DNA of 64,000 nucleotides from Azorinus chamasolen (GCA_963576725.1 OY755239.1:61535453-61599452); one strand, 5' to 3'. Counted from the stretch's first letter, positions 42,363 to 52,421 are shown. Notes: generated by a model not told the origin, from the sequence alone. Numbers and translations: made by a program.

Positions 42363-43236
42363 GTATCGAAAATTGCTCCTGCGTTACAAAATAACCCGTT
42401 TTCATCGATACTTATAAGTTTTGTTCTACAACAAAATATCATCGGCCTTAATAATAACAATAATTTCTGTGTAAATATGTCAATATAGAATTTCAATTAA
42501 TAATATTCAACAGGGAAATGGTTAAATTACTAGAAAACTCGCTTCATGTATACTTATATGCTTTATGGACGAGTAGTTTAACTTTCTGAAGTAATTTTTA
42601 TTACTAGATTAGCAGAATCTGTCTTAACCCTTTCCCTCATAGACTATTTTAGATCAAACCTCTTTGAATAAATCTACCGAAAAGGAGCTTTAACTAGAGA
42701 TAAGGAGAATTTTAGAATTTTGTAATTTGAAACCATTGTGATAAATAGAGCATTTGCTCCTATGGGAGCAAATGCTCTATTTATCACAATGGTTTCAACA
42801 TTTGACTTTTACAGAGGCGTAGAAAAGCGTATTTATGGAGGAAAGGGTTAAGAGACCATTGATAAATTTATTGTTAAGACTCCTGTCTTCCTGGGTATAC
42901 TCTCTTTGCTCTATAGCAATGTATACTCAACAAATTTTCTAATTGGATATCCGTTAATTTTGAATATATTTAAAATTAATTGACATATTTTCTCTTGAAC
43001 TCTGCATACAAGTTGACATACACATAACCTTCCAATGATTATTCTTTTGGCAAACAAAATTATTCTTCCTTTTATGCATATTACATTTGCATACAAACGT
43101 TTGGTTTTCATATTTTGATCAAAATATCATGTGATCAATTAAATTTTTTGCTGAATATAGATCTAATTCTACAGTTTCTGCCTGAGCCAAAATGTCATGT
43201 GCCCATGTGCTGTTATACAAAAAAAATTAATACATG
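42363..43236. repeat. Segmental tandem duplication, unit 2
   Basis: Begins GTATCGAAAATTGCTCCTGC and ends near TTAATACATGTATACGTG. The MITE occupies the same position in both units, so it predates the duplication. Confidence 0.82.
42624..42851 (-). mobile_element. TTAA-4 MITE (unit 2)
   Basis: Same boundaries relative to its unit as 41745-41972. Confidence 0.87.
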
Positions 43237-43441
43237 TATACGTGATGTCATTATTACTTGCATGGATATGCAACAGGCAAATGCGGGTCAGGCCTGGATT
43301 AAGAGTGCCACACAGTTTTTACCATCACTAACACTTTGTGGTATAGTTTGACCGCAAAGGACACAAACTCGGACATTATTGGCCGGTGCTATGGATATTC
43401 TCTAGATGCTACTTGTATCATTAAAGAATATTCATTTGGTA

Positions 43442-43597
43442 TACATTGAACCCCGACTAACGCGACCAATTTATCAATGAACATATGTGTATTTAAAAGC
43501 AGGTAGCTGTTTAATTAATGTATTACAAAAGTAATGAAGAAAGCCATTGCATGAGCTATCTGCCACACGTTTCTCCTGTATTACTCTACCACCAGTC
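43442..43597 (+). mobile_element. POGO-1 MITE, right end lost
   Basis: TACATTGAACCCCGACTAAC; core AAGTAATGAAGAAAGCC...; stops at the TTAA-2 insertion near 43598. Confidence 0.5.
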
Positions 43598-43786
43598 TTA
43601 AGTCTTTACTCCATAAATACGCCTTTCACGCAGTAACACTCGGAATAATATACATATAGATCTGATAATACAGTTTCTTCTTTGGCAACCATTCATGTGT
43701 TAATATGTCATTAATATAATTAATCTAATAATTATTCACGATGCCATAAATTTCCTACATGACTAGTCATGGAGTAAAGGCTTTAA
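43598..43786 (+). mobile_element. TTAA-2 MITE lacking its hairpin
   Basis: TTAAGTCTTTACTCCATAAA to GGAGTAAAGGCTTTAA. The stretch from GCAAACAG through the hairpin is deleted. Right TTAA shared with the next element. Confidence 0.7.
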
Positions 43787-44042
43787 CCCTTTCACCGCCG
43801 ATGTCGCATAAATGCACCACGACAAATACTGTGCAGTCCCAGATCAGACGCCGCCTTTTCAAGGCAGCGTCTGATCAGGGACTTCACTTTTTGTCTCAAA
43901 TTTCATTTCTATATATGTGATTTGTTCCTTTGAAATTTGCATTTATTTATCTTATCTCCTTATTTTACCGAATTATTTTTTTTTTAAAAAAAAAAAAAGG
44001 TTTTGCAGACGACAATTAGAAATTTGGCGCCGAAATGGCTAA
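43783..44042 (+). mobile_element. TTAA-6 MITE
   Basis: TTAACCCTTTCACCGCCGAT to GGCGCCGAAATGGCTAA; hairpin nearly intact; an A/T run (43975-43998) expanded inside. Confidence 0.82.
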
Positions 44043-44261
44043 GACTCAGGATAAGACCCTTTCTTGATGATCACATTAGACCGGGGAACTTGTCGAAGTT
44101 GTTATCTGTCAGAGATAAGGTTTGGTCTCATTACAAGACGGATTGCATTCAGAGACCCATTTAAACCAGTATACAAATAGGGCAAAATGGTTCATACAGT
44201 ATTATTTATTGGCTTTTTATTCTCTTTATCACAGGTACTGTATATTTAAACTAGTTCTTTA

Positions 44262-44511
44262 TTAAGCCGTTCCTTCATCTGAACACCTTTTCACGCATTT
44301 GCAAACAGAGAAGACCCAGATCAGACGGCTCCTAGAGGAGCCGACTGATCAGGGTTCGCTCTGTTTGCTAATGGGCTTTGATAGATCCGTGTCTTTAGTT
44401 TCTAAGATGGCTGCAATGTTCCAGCTTCCATCTTTCATTACAACTATTTTGTTCATGAATATCCAATAGGTAATAAAATTTGGATTAAATATAGAACAGG
44501 GAAAGGGTTTT
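44262..44511 (+). mobile_element. TTAA-1 MITE
   Basis: TTAAGCCGTTCCTTCATC to GGGAAAGGGTTTT; hairpin CGGCTCCTAGAGGAGCCG. Confidence 0.78.
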
Positions 44512-44514
44512 GGT

Positions 44515-44820
44515 ATTTGTGGTGATGACAACGAACCCGGGGACCGTTATTGTAGTAGTGTTGGTAATTGTGGTGGCATCGGCGTTGGTCGTGGCCATAT
44601 TGTAGAGCATGGTTGTGGTGGCAGAAGCATTGGTAGATGACAGTGAAGACACTTGTAGTAGTGGTTGGTGGGTTGGATGGTTATGATGAAGATGATGATG
44701 ACGTTGATGTTGTTGTTGATTATCATCATAATCATCATGATGGATCATAATGCTACTACTAATGATGATGATGATGATGATGATGATGATAGTGATGCTG
44801 ATGATGATGATGATAACATA
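44515..44820 (+). repeat. GAT/GGT-rich simple repeat
   Basis: (GATGAT)n at about 44685-44815 preceded by diverged GTxGTGGTG units. It creates a His/Ile/Thr-rich minus-strand frame that is not a gene. Confidence 0.8.
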
Positions 44821-45300
44821 GATCCGCAATAAAAGATCGTTATTTATTTAGTGTTAACTTGAATGTACATTTCTCAGTCGCATATTCAAAAATGCCATCT
44901 CAGAAGAAAGCAAATACATTTTGCACATATACATTGTGTATCAGAATAACCTCAAGAATAGAACAAGTAGACGAGTCTGCTTCATTGTTTAAATAAGTGT
45001 ACACATTTACAGACGTAACAAACTACTGCAATTTCTTGTTATCTGGTGTTCTTTATTAGCTCATTGACAATAAAAGATGCCAACTGATACATACATAAAC
45101 TATCTCAATATCGCATTACTATACTCTCTGTAATGGAATGCCTGATCCTGATAACTGGAAAGTCCACACTTTCTTCAGACATCAGTATGGACGACTTCAA
45201 TAATGGCCGTTAGGTCTACCTGTATATCTTATCAGAAAAGCGTAGATCAGTTCGCCAATGGTCACTTATTCTGTTATCCCATTACTCAATAAAAACATTT
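44821..45300. other. No gene seen
   Basis: Unique sequence. Confidence 0.4.
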
Positions 45301-45304
45301 GTAT

Positions 45305-45470
45305 CGAATTTGCAAAAAGAGTAGACCCAGATCCGTCAGGTCCTGTAGAAGCATTCTGATCAAGGTCTGCTCTGTTTGTTTATTGAACAATATATACCTG
45401 GTTTTACAGTTTCTGCCATGTCTAAATATTCATGTGTTCATATGTCTTTATAAAACTTCGTGTAAATACA
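45305..45470 (+). mobile_element. TTAA-2 fragment
   Basis: TTTGCAAAAAGAGTAGACCC ... GGTCTGCTCTGTTTG, then TTCTGCCATGTCTAAATATT. Cut by the following POGO-3. Confidence 0.55.
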
Positions 45471-45476
45471 GTAAAG

Positions 45477-45747
45477 TCTCGATTATTCGAACACTAAAAT
45501 TCGTATTATTATCGACCTTTAACCCTTTACCTCATATTGACGACTTTTGACGACTCTGTAAAAGTCACTTTGTGAAACCATTGTGATAAATAGAGCATTT
45601 GCTCCTATAGGAGCAAATGCTCTATTTATCACAATGGTTTCAAACTACAAAATTCTAAAATGTTCCTTTTCTCTAGCTAATGCTCCTGACTAAAAAATAT
45701 CTAAATCCTTCTATACAGAAAATTCGAATAATCGAGATTTTACTGCA
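45477..45747 (+). mobile_element. POGO-3 MITE whose core is replaced by TTAA-4
   Basis: TA-CAGTAAAGTCTCGATTATTC to AATAATCGAGATTTTACTG. The core left arm stops at TTAA; a TTAA-4 element (45519 to about 45686) follows and lacks its own right end. Confidence 0.72.
45519..45686 (+). mobile_element. TTAA-4 MITE, right end deleted
   Basis: TTAACCCTTTACCTCATATT and a perfect hairpin, then AGCTAATGCTCC where the copy stops and POGO-3 resumes. Confidence 0.7.
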
Positions 45748-46512
45748 ATACTTATTATGTCATTATCTCTTACAAGAATTTTCATGACGTAAAAGTATAA
45801 TTAAGATTACTTCAATTAATTGATTGTGGACTTCCTGTTATCCGAAACGCACAAAGTCTTATAAAACATTTAATGGTACGGTTATTATTGTTAACTTTCT
45901 ATTTATTGCATGCATACACATGGTGTTTGTTTTTGGCGTCAGCTATTTTTGTTGTTGTTGCTGTTTTTGTTGTTGGTTTTGGTTTCTTTCTTATTGTTGT
46001 TTTTGTTTTGTTTTGTTTTGTTGATATTGGGTGGGGTTTTTGTTCCCCTTTTTATTCTAAACTCATGTTTGCTACTAAGAAATTAATGACTTCTGATATG
46101 TAGTTAATAACAGAAATTTGAAAATATTGTTTTATATAACATGATGAGCAATGCGTTTCCATTATTGTCTTGTTGGCATTCATTTATCTCATTAAGAATT
46201 TCCTGAATGTCACTTGACTTATTACCGAGCAAGGTTTGTTTTTCTATTTCTCTTAATTCCAATTTCCACGTTATTTACATGAAACATAAATTTCAGAGAA
46301 AATACCAAGGTTCGCGTGGAATAAGATTTCCACTTGCATGCCTGTATTTTGTTCAATAATATTATGATCAAGGGGAACAAATGAAAACCCCTTCCGCTGA
46401 CTTGCTGGAAGTCATTGGTGCTACCCGGTTGTTCTGTGCATTCAGCAACGACTCTAGTGTTCCTCCACTTGTAGATAGCTGGATAGCGATTATGGCTGAA
46501 TTACTATTACTA
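45748..46512. other. Mostly unique; one coding-like patch
   Basis: A Val/Phe-rich frame at 45824-46103 is low-complexity GTTGTT-type repeat. 46381-46500 (MKTPSADLLEVIGATRLF) has less biased codons, but I find no splice context and assign no gene. Confidence 0.35.
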
Positions 46513-47006
46513 TTAACCCTTTACTCCATGGGTATTCATTTAAGAAATAATGACATCATGAGATATTAATTAGATCAATTGTTAACCCTTCTCTTGCTGA
46601 ATTTTAAAATGCATTTCTTCTTCTTTACACATGCCTTGTTGTATAATTACATATATCTTCACTGTGTACAAGTATTTCGCTGTGCAATCACTGCTGTGGA
46701 GTGTACTGGTTGCACAATCAACTTGTAAATAGTGCAGACCCTGATGAGACAGCTCCTGCAGGAGCTGTCTCGTCTGGGTCTTCACTATTTACAGGTAGGT
46801 ATATTGACGTGAATAGCAAGCGAAGGGTTAAAATAGCACAGGGCGTTTTGCCCATGGCGGAAAGTGTAGAATCATATATTTATTATATCAAAAGCAAACT
46901 GAGCAAACCAAGATCAGACGCATCCTACTGGGACTGTCTGATCTGGTTCTACTCTGTTTGCACATGCGTATACGTAGAAAGGCGCATTTATGGAGTAAAG
47001 GATTAG
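46513..47006 (-). mobile_element. TTAA-2 MITE split by TTAA-5
   Basis: TTAACCCTTTACTCCATGGG; interrupted at CAATTG-TTAA; resumes AATAGCACAGGGCG; ends GGAGTAAAGGATTAG. Its hairpin (GCAAACTGAGCAAACC) is diverged. Confidence 0.72.
46582..46831 (+). mobile_element. TTAA-5 MITE nested in TTAA-2
   Basis: TTAACCCTTCTCTTGCTGAA to CAAGCGAAGGGTTAA; perfect ACAGCTCCTGCAGGAGCTGT hairpin. Confidence 0.88.
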
Positions 47007-47127
47007 GGCGACGTAATGTGCGATACAAACAAACAAACTAGACAATCCAGTGTTAGACACAATAGGAATATCGTATTAGTACGGTCGAATCATTACCGTA
47101 CATGTACTAGGTAGATATCAATGTAAT

Positions 47128-47401
47128 TACAGTTGAACTTCGATACATCGAACTTCAAGGGACCATACAAATTACTTCGAGATAACAGAAGTTCGAGTTA
47201 TACGATTTCTGATCTTGATCATTTCTTACGTTCATAGCTTAATGCAGGTCTAAAGTAATGCTGAACACTCCTGTATTAAGCTGTCACGCGTGTTTCTATA
47301 TAGAGCAATTCGTACTGTAAATTTTAGAAGGACTGAACTATTAGTTCGAGTTATCCCGAAGTTCGAGTTATCCGAGCTCGAGATATCGAAGTTCAGCTGT
47401 A
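47128..47401 (-). mobile_element. POGO-5 MITE
   Basis: TA-CAGTTGAACTTCGATACATC to ATATCGAAGTTCAGCTG-TA; core shortened to GCTTAATGCAGGTCTAAAG...CTGTATTAAGC. Confidence 0.82.
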
Positions 47402-47403
47402 TT

Positions 47404-47849
47404 TACTTCACATAAACGCCTTTAACCCATTACCTCATAGGCTATTTTTTTATACAACCTCTTTGAATAAATCTACCGAAGAGGAGCATTAACTAGGGAA
47501 AATGAAATTTTTAGAATATTGTAGTTTGAAACCATTGTGATAAATAGAGCATTTGCTCCTATAGGAGCAAATGCTCTATTTATAACAATGGTTTCACAGA
47601 GTGACTTTTACAGAGTCGTCAAAAGTCGTCAATATCAGCGAGTGGGCTTTGCAAACACAATAAGACGGTCTCTGTAGGAGCTGTCTGGTCGGAGTCTGTT
47701 CTTTTCGCTTGTGGAATAAGATTATCTGATTCTACATTTCGTTTCGGACAGGACCATCAAAATTCCCTCTTCATGTGCCATTGTAATATCTTAGTTAATC
47801 AATATTCATTATATCATTATTTCTTACATGAATATTGATGTAGTAAATA
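47404..47849 (+). mobile_element. TTAA-2 MITE interrupted by TTAA-4
   Basis: ACATAAACGCCT, then the insert, then CTTTGCAAACACAATAAGACGG onward to ACATGAATATTGATGTAG. Ends decayed. Confidence 0.55.
47422..47648 (-). mobile_element. TTAA-4 MITE nested in TTAA-2
   Basis: TTAACCCATTACCTCATAGG to ATCAGCGAGTGGG; perfect GAGCATTTGCTCC hairpin; right TTAA lost. Confidence 0.75.
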
Positions 47850-47873
47850 AGTAGTGCACATATAGACGATGTG

Positions 47874-48262
47874 TTAAACCTTTCTTTTCGTACAAACGCC
47901 ATTTCACTCATTTTGCAAACAGACCAGACAGCCCCAAAAGGGTTTGCTCTGTTTGCTTATGGTGTAATATACAGTAAAAACCCTCTAATGGCTTATGCGA
48001 CCACTTAATGAACAAACATGGCTGTTTTCATGAGCAGGTGGTTGCTTAATGCAGAACGAAAGAGGAGCTTTGCATAACTTTCGCCCTGCATTAAGCTACC
48101 ACCTGCCTTTGCCACTGTGAATTTGCCCCTTCTTGGTGGTCGCATTAGAGGGGTTTTACTGCATAACCGATTATACAATTTCTGCCTGAGTCAAAATGCC
48201 CTGTTTTCATATGCCAATATAAAAACTTATTCTAATTGATATCCATTATGTCATTATTTGGA
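47874..48262 (+). mobile_element. TTAA-2-type MITE carrying POGO-1
   Basis: TTAAACCTTTCTTTTCGTAC; short hairpin GACAGCCCC; POGO-1 sits in the GGTGTAATATA segment; resumes ACCGATTATACAATTTCTGC. Right end lost. Confidence 0.6.
47970..48163 (-). mobile_element. POGO-1 MITE nested in TTAA-2
   Basis: TA-CAGTAAAAACCCTCTAATG to CATTAGAGGGGTTTTACTG-CA; core arms GGTTGCTTAATGCAG...CTGCATTAAGCTACC, shortened centre. Confidence 0.8.
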
Positions 48263-48494
48263 ACCGGATAGGGTGCCTTTTCTGGGTCCAAACTGTTTGA
48301 CATCTGATTGTAATTTTGAAAGAAAATGGAAGAAGCATTACATTTTTTTAGAATTGCAGCAGACTAGATTTATTTGCAGACGACACTTATATAAAGTTCT
48401 ATTTAAAACCTTATACAGGTATTTTGATTGGTCCTCATTTGTTTCAAAGTATAAATAATTACCTTAGTAGATACAGATCCGAAATAAAGTTAAG

Positions 48495-48671
48495 AACAGT
48501 AAAACCCCTCTAGTGCGACCACCTAAAATAGGTATAATTTTGGGTGGTAGAGGCAGGTTGTAGCTTCTAAAATCTTTTTGCATTATTTTTGTCCTGCATT
48601 AGGCAACCACCTGCTTATAACGACACCCTTGTTTATTCATTAAGTGGTCGCATGAGAGGGGTTCTACTGTA
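48495..48671 (+). mobile_element. POGO-1 MITE, core reduced
   Basis: CAGTAAAACCCCTCTAGTGC to GTCGCATGAGAGGGGTTC-TACTG-TA; most of the left core arm is missing. Confidence 0.75.
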
Positions 48672-48706
48672 CTCACAATCTCATCAAGGTAAAAACCTTT
48701 CGGAAT

Positions 48707-49105
48707 TACAGCAAAGTCTCGTGAATTTATCAACATACGGGTCTGAAAACGCATGTTGTTGGTTAACTCATTCTCTCTTAGACTACTTTCAGGCCCAACC
48801 TCTTTGAATTAATCTACCGAAAAGGAGCATTAACTAGAGAAAATGGAAAAAATAGAATTTTGTAGTTTTGAAACCATTGTGATAAATATAGCATTTGCTC
48901 CTATGGAGCAAATGCTCTATTTATCACAATGGTTTCTAAATGTGACTTTTATAGAGGCGCCAAAATGCGTCACTATGAGAGAATGTGTTAATGCAGGGCA
49001 AACGTAATGCAGAACGATCCTTTTTGCATAACTTCTGTCCATAATTAAGCTGCCACTTCTTGTCAGACTTCTTGTCAGTGGTCATGTTAGTGAGGCTTTA
49101 CTGTC
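48707..49105 (+). mobile_element. POGO-type MITE split by TTAA-4
   Basis: TACAGCAAAGTCTCG; interrupted at TTAA of its core; resumes TGCAGGGCAAACGTAATGC to GTGAGGCTTTACTG. Confidence 0.6.
48763..48991 (-). mobile_element. TTAA-4 MITE nested in a POGO core
   Basis: TTAACTCATTCTCTCTTAGA to GAGAGAATGTGTTAA; hairpin centred on CTCCTATGGAG. Confidence 0.82.
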
Positions 49106-49118
49106 TCTAAGATCGAAC

Positions 49119-49285
49119 CAGTAAAGTCCCTCTAAACCGGATGTTAGATATAGTATGACTATCAGCATTGGAGAAAGGTTGCAGCTTAAAGGGTGACAGT
49201 CGTAGAGGAGCTTTCTGCAATCACCTGCCTAAATTATCTATATTCTTCGCTACTAGAATTCTGGTTTAGAATGGGTTTTACTATA
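49119..49285 (+). mobile_element. POGO-4 MITE, core reduced
   Basis: CAGTAAAGTCCCTCTAAACC to TGGTTTAGAATGGGTTTTAC. A second TIR-like end (CCCGGTTTAGATGGGTTTTC) follows at 49314-49335. Confidence 0.62.
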
Positions 49286-49336
49286 TTTATACTAATTAGA
49301 TCGCCCGGTTTAGATGGGTTTTCCTGTACATGTTAA

Positions 49337-49400
49337 TCCCAGTTTGGATCCAGATGAGACGCCGAGTAACGCGGTGTCTCATTAGGATCCAAACCAACAT
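49337..49400 (-). mobile_element. TTAA-3 hairpin fragment
   Basis: AGTTTGGATCCAGATGAGAC / GTGTCTCATTAGGATCC; ends absent. Confidence 0.55.
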
Positions 49401-49520
49401 TCTGTTATCTTTTGACTGCGTTTAGTTGGCTGTCAGTTCACAATTCGTTTTGTGAATAATAAACAGCGAACTAAAAACCGGTCGTCAGCTTAATGCAGCC
49501 GTTGTGATTTTGTAAATACA

Positions 49521-49735
49521 TTAACCCTTTCCCTGCCAAATTATGTCGTCTGCTAACTTTGTCGTCTGCTACAAATTTTCATTTTTTTTTATTTTCTACA
49601 TTTTTGTTTCAAAAACATAGTAACAGTAACAAACAGTTTGGATCCTGATTAGATGCCGAGTAACTCATCTGGATCCAAACTGTTTGCATACTTATAAGGT
49701 AATCACAGATCCGGCATTGGCAGCGAAATGGTTAA
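49521..49735 (-). mobile_element. TTAA-3 MITE
   Basis: TTAACCCTTTCCCTGCCAAA to TGGCAGCGAAATGGTTAA; right hairpin arm shortened (GAGTAACTCATCTGG). Confidence 0.84.
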
Positions 49736-49788
49736 AGAAAACCTTTTAACATACGACAAATTGTTTGGCGGAGACAGGGACATACGAG

Positions 49789-49975
49789 GATAGTAAAACC
49801 CCTTTAATGCGACCACCAAAAAGGGGCAACATTCTGGGTGACAGAGGCAGGTGGTAGCTTAATGCAGGACAAAAGTCATGCATTAAGCTCTTTTGTCCTG
49901 CATTAAGCAACCACCTGCTTATTAAGACAGCTATGGTTAATTTTTAAGTGGTCGCATTAGAGGGGTTCTACTGCA
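49789..49975 (+). mobile_element. POGO-1 MITE
   Basis: TAGTAAAACCCCTTTAATGC to CATTAGAGGGGTTC-TACTG; core GCTTAATGCAGGACAAAAG...CTTTTGTCCTGCATTAAGC with a compact loop. Confidence 0.82.
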
Positions 49976-49992
49976 CATATATATACAAAGAT

Positions 49993-50180
49993 GTTCCCGC
50001 GGAACCAAATCCTTCGGGTGGTCTATTAGCACTGGGCATTTAAAAGAACCAGAGACAATATGTCGATGATAAGAGTAGGGCATCTCGTCTGGGTTTCTCT
50101 GTATCCGCGCCCCTCTCTCTGGGTCGTTCATTTAGTCCATATTTGGCAGAAACGGGCGTTAATCAGCACAAACAAACAAA
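49993..50180 (+). mobile_element. SINE, 5'-truncated, adjacent to exon A
   Basis: Body matches 37061-37335 (CATTTAAAAGAACCAGA, GTAGGGCATCTCGTCTG, GTTTCTCTGTATCCGC) and ends in AACAAACAAACA at 50180. The tRNA head is missing. Confidence 0.75.
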
Positions 50181-50214
50181 CATGTTCACTTTGCTGTTTC
50201 TGTCACCCTGTCAG

Positions 50215-50404
50215 GCTATCCCGGCGCCCGGGCATGGAGTTCTTGCGGGCTACTGTAAAACTAGCCAAGACTGCGCGGCTGACGAATGCTGTGTGAGCTT
50301 TATCCAGCCCAGAGGCAAGAGGACCGTCGTTTGGCCGAACCTGTCACCTGAACTCATGAGACTTGTGGACGGAATGTGTCAGAAGCTGGCCACAGAAAAT
50401 GAGA
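50215..50404 (+). CDS. Prokineticin-like secreted protein, exon A (first half of domain 1)
   Basis: Internal exon coding 63 codons plus one base. A strong pyrimidine tract ending CAG precedes 50215 and a GTAAGA donor starts at 50405, so phase is 0 in and 1 out. The protein runs from AIPAPGHGVLAGYC through KTSQDCAADECCVS to GMCQKLATENE, giving C-x5-C-x4-CC and a later Cys. A GKR basic patch follows the CC pair, where prokineticins carry their RGLR segment. Joining to exon B yields the family's C-x9-C spacing across the splice. Prokineticin/colipase-fold proteins are small secreted ligands (astakines in arthropods); the role here is inferred from cysteine spacing only. The signal-peptide exon is not seen. 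An in-frame ATG at 50182 (MFTLLFLSPCQA) lies in the pyrimidine tract and I treat it as intron. A SINE tail ends about 35 bp upstream. Confidence 0.72.
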
Positions 50405-50439
50405 GTAAGAGCGACTGTCAAGGGACAGTATAATCCTAT

Positions 50440-50637
50440 TCTTTGACCTATTTACCTCATGAATATTTATGTAACAAATAATGACGTATGATCGAATGAG
50501 TATTTTCGCGATGGATATACTGTAGAATCATGTCTACATTGTCCAATAGGCAAACAGAGCAGATCCTTGTTAGACGATTCCTACAAGGATCCTGTCTGAT
50601 CTGGGTCTGCACTGTTTTCAAATGCTTCAACAGTATC
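50440..50637 (-). mobile_element. TTAA-2 MITE, decayed
   Basis: TTGACCTATTTACCTCATGA; hairpin AACAGAGCAGATCC...GGTCTGCACTGTT. Confidence 0.55.
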
Positions 50638-50640
50638 ATG

Positions 50641-51031
50641 CAGAGGTCCAGATAAGATGCGTAAACTTTATGTTATGAGAGATACAGTAAAACTTCGATT
50701 ATCCGAACACTAAAATACGTATTATTATCGATCTTTAAGACAGGTGGCAGCTTAATGCATGGCGAAAGTCATGCAGAAAGCTCCCCCAGGAGCTTTCTGT
50801 ATGACTTTCACCATGCATTAAGCAGCCACCTGCCTAAAAGGGTCTAAATTCTTCTATACAGAAAATTCGAATAATCGGGATTTTGCTGTATGTTTCAAGA
50901 ATATCTCTTTCATTTCTCCACCAAAGCCTATACTGTGACGATTCTAAAGAGTAGTCGCAGTATAGGGGATGATGGCGATATGACGATTTTAGTATTTGGG
51001 GTACTCATCTTTATCTGTAGCTCTCTATATG
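50641..51031 (+). mobile_element. HP-D MITE carrying POGO-3
   Basis: CAGAGGTCCAGATAAGATGC at left; interrupted at 50683; resumes TGTTTCAAGAATATC; hairpin CTATACTGTGACGATTC...TCGCAGTATAG; right end TTATCTGTAGCTCTC. Confidence 0.75.
50683..50890 (+). mobile_element. POGO-3 MITE nested in HP-D
   Basis: TA-CAGTAAAACTTCGATTATC to AATAATCGGGATTTTGCTG-TA; core hairpin GCAGAAAGCTCC-CCCA-GGAGCTTTCTG. Confidence 0.87.
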
Positions 51032-51356
51032 CATTGTATAAGATATATACAATCGTAATTCATTTTGAAGCAAGAAATATTTCGAATTCTGTTGAAAGTT
51101 TTAAAAGCTTTAGCCTTTTCGCCGTCCAATAAATTTCATTTGGTAAGAATACCTTCTGCTTTAGCTTTCGAATTTGATCGTTTTCAATTACTTTTCAAAA
51201 ACAGAAATAGTGTCAAATAGTTTGGATCCTAATAAGATGCTAAGTAACTCTTCTACGCGTCTCATCTAGATCCAAACTGTTTGCAATGATCATCACGGTT
51301 TCACATATGGTGGCAAAAGAGTTGACCTTTTCCTGTTAAATATTCATAAATATTAA
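50899..51356 (+). repeat. Intronic tandem duplication, unit 1
   Basis: From GAATATCTCTTTCATTTC (inside HP-D) to CATAAATATTAA. Offset to unit 2 is 683 bp, including the TTAA-5 element between them. Contains a TTAA-3 fragment at 51210-51290. Confidence 0.85.
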
Positions 51357-51581
51357 CCCTTCGCTTGCTAATCGCGTCAATATACCTACCTGTAAATAGT
51401 GAAGACCCAGATGAGACAGCTCCTGCAGGAGCTGTCTCATCAGGGGCTGCACTATTTACAAATTGATTGTGCAACCAGAGCACCCCACATCATTGGTTGC
51501 ACAGCGCAATACTTGTACACAGTGAAGATATATGTAATTATACAACAGGACATGGGTAAAATTCAGCAAGCGAAGGGTTAA
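51353..51581 (-). mobile_element. TTAA-5 MITE at the duplication junction
   Basis: TTAACCCTTCGCTTGCTAAT to GCAAGCGAAGGGTTAA; hairpin perfect. Sits exactly between the two duplicated units. Confidence 0.87.
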
Positions 51582-52038
51582 GAATATCTCTTTCATTTCT
51601 CCACCAAAGCCTATACTGTGACGATTCTAAAGAGTAGTCGCAGTATAGGGAATGATGGCGAAATGACGATTTTAGTATTTGGGGTACTCATCTTTATCTG
51701 TAGCTCTCTATATGCACTGTATAAGATATATACAATCGTAATTCATTTTGAAGCCTGAAATATTACTAATTCTGCTGATGGTTTTCAAAGCTTTAGCCAT
51801 TTCGCCGTCCAATAAATTTCATTTGGTAAGAATACCTTCTGCTTTAGCTTTCGAATTTGATCGTTTTCAATTACTTTTCAAAAACAGAAATAGTGTCAAA
51901 TAGTTGGATCCTAATAAGATGCTAAGTAACTCTACTCGACGTCTCATCTAGATCCAAACTGTTTGCAATGGTCATCACGGTTTCACATATGGTAGAAAAA
52001 GAGTTGACCTTTTCCTGTTAAATATTCATAAATATTAA
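51582..52038 (+). repeat. Intronic tandem duplication, unit 2
   Basis: Starts directly after the TTAA-5 copy with GAATATCTCTTTCATTTC and ends AAATATTAA, followed by TTAGGTG. Differs from unit 1 by a few substitutions and small indels. Confidence 0.85.
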
Positions 52039-52215
52039 TTAGGTGATTTTTTATGATAGGATATGAATACAGGATTTGTTTTACCTTTGGGGAAACTGCA
52101 AAGTCATATCTATATCATGGCATAAGCAAACAGAGCAGACCCTGGTCAGGCGGCTCCTACAGGAGCTGTCTGAACTGGGTCTACTTTGTTTGCAAATGCA
52201 TGTAAAGGAGATTAA
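52004..52215 (-). mobile_element. TTAA-2 MITE beside exon B
   Basis: TTGACCTTTTCCTGTTAAAT to GTAAAGGAGATTAA; hairpin CGGCTCCTACAGGAGCTG. Confidence 0.72.
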
Positions 52216-52250
52216 TATGACGGTTTTTAGATATTTTCTTTATGACACAG

Positions 52251-52370
52251 CCTGTATCATGCCCGGTGGTCTGATGCCCTGGCAGGCTGGTGTCTACTAC
52301 GATTGTCCATGTGCTAACGGTCTTGCATGTCATGGTACAGGACGGATGGCCATCAACAAAGGAGAAATAG
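52251..52370 (+). CDS. Prokineticin-like secreted protein, exon B (second half of domain 1)
   Basis: 120-bp exon, phase 1 in and phase 1 out, between an acceptor (TATGACACAG) and a consensus donor (GTAAGT at 52371). It codes CIMPGGLMPWQAGVYYDCPC then ANGLACHGTGRMAINKGEI. The CPC followed five residues later by Cys matches the C-x-C-x5-C of the prokineticin second half. The first Cys stands nine residues after the last Cys of exon A once spliced. A TTAA-2 MITE ends at 52215, only 35 bp before the exon, and intron 2 downstream is full of MITE pieces. Phase 1-1 symmetry would allow exon duplication or skipping. Alternative reading: a Dickkopf/colipase-type domain with the same fold. Confidence 0.72.
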
Positions 52371-52421
52371 GTAAGTCATACTATTTAGATGTGACACTGA
52401 ACTCTTTTAGCAACAAGAATA

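Larger units (their letters stand above)
50405..52250 (+). other. Intron 1 of the prokineticin-like gene
   Basis: GT...AG intron of 1,846 bp, phase 1. It holds a degenerate TTAA-2 copy, an HP-D element with a nested POGO-3, a tandem duplication of about 455 bp with a TTAA-5 element between the copies, and a TTAA-2 element against the acceptor. Almost no unique sequence remains. Confidence 0.65.

Noticed and set aside
44485..44829. 114-codon minus-strand frame
   Set aside because: Encoded by GAT/ATC simple repeats (poly-Ile/His/Ser).
45824..46103. Hydrophobic frame resembling a membrane protein
   Set aside because: GTTGTT/GTTTT low-complexity sequence; no start context or splice sites.
50182..50214. 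ATG giving MFTLLFLSPCQA as a signal peptide for exon A
   Set aside because: The segment is a textbook pyrimidine tract ending in CAG and follows a SINE tail; the hydrophobic stretch is very short for a signal peptide. Not fully excluded.
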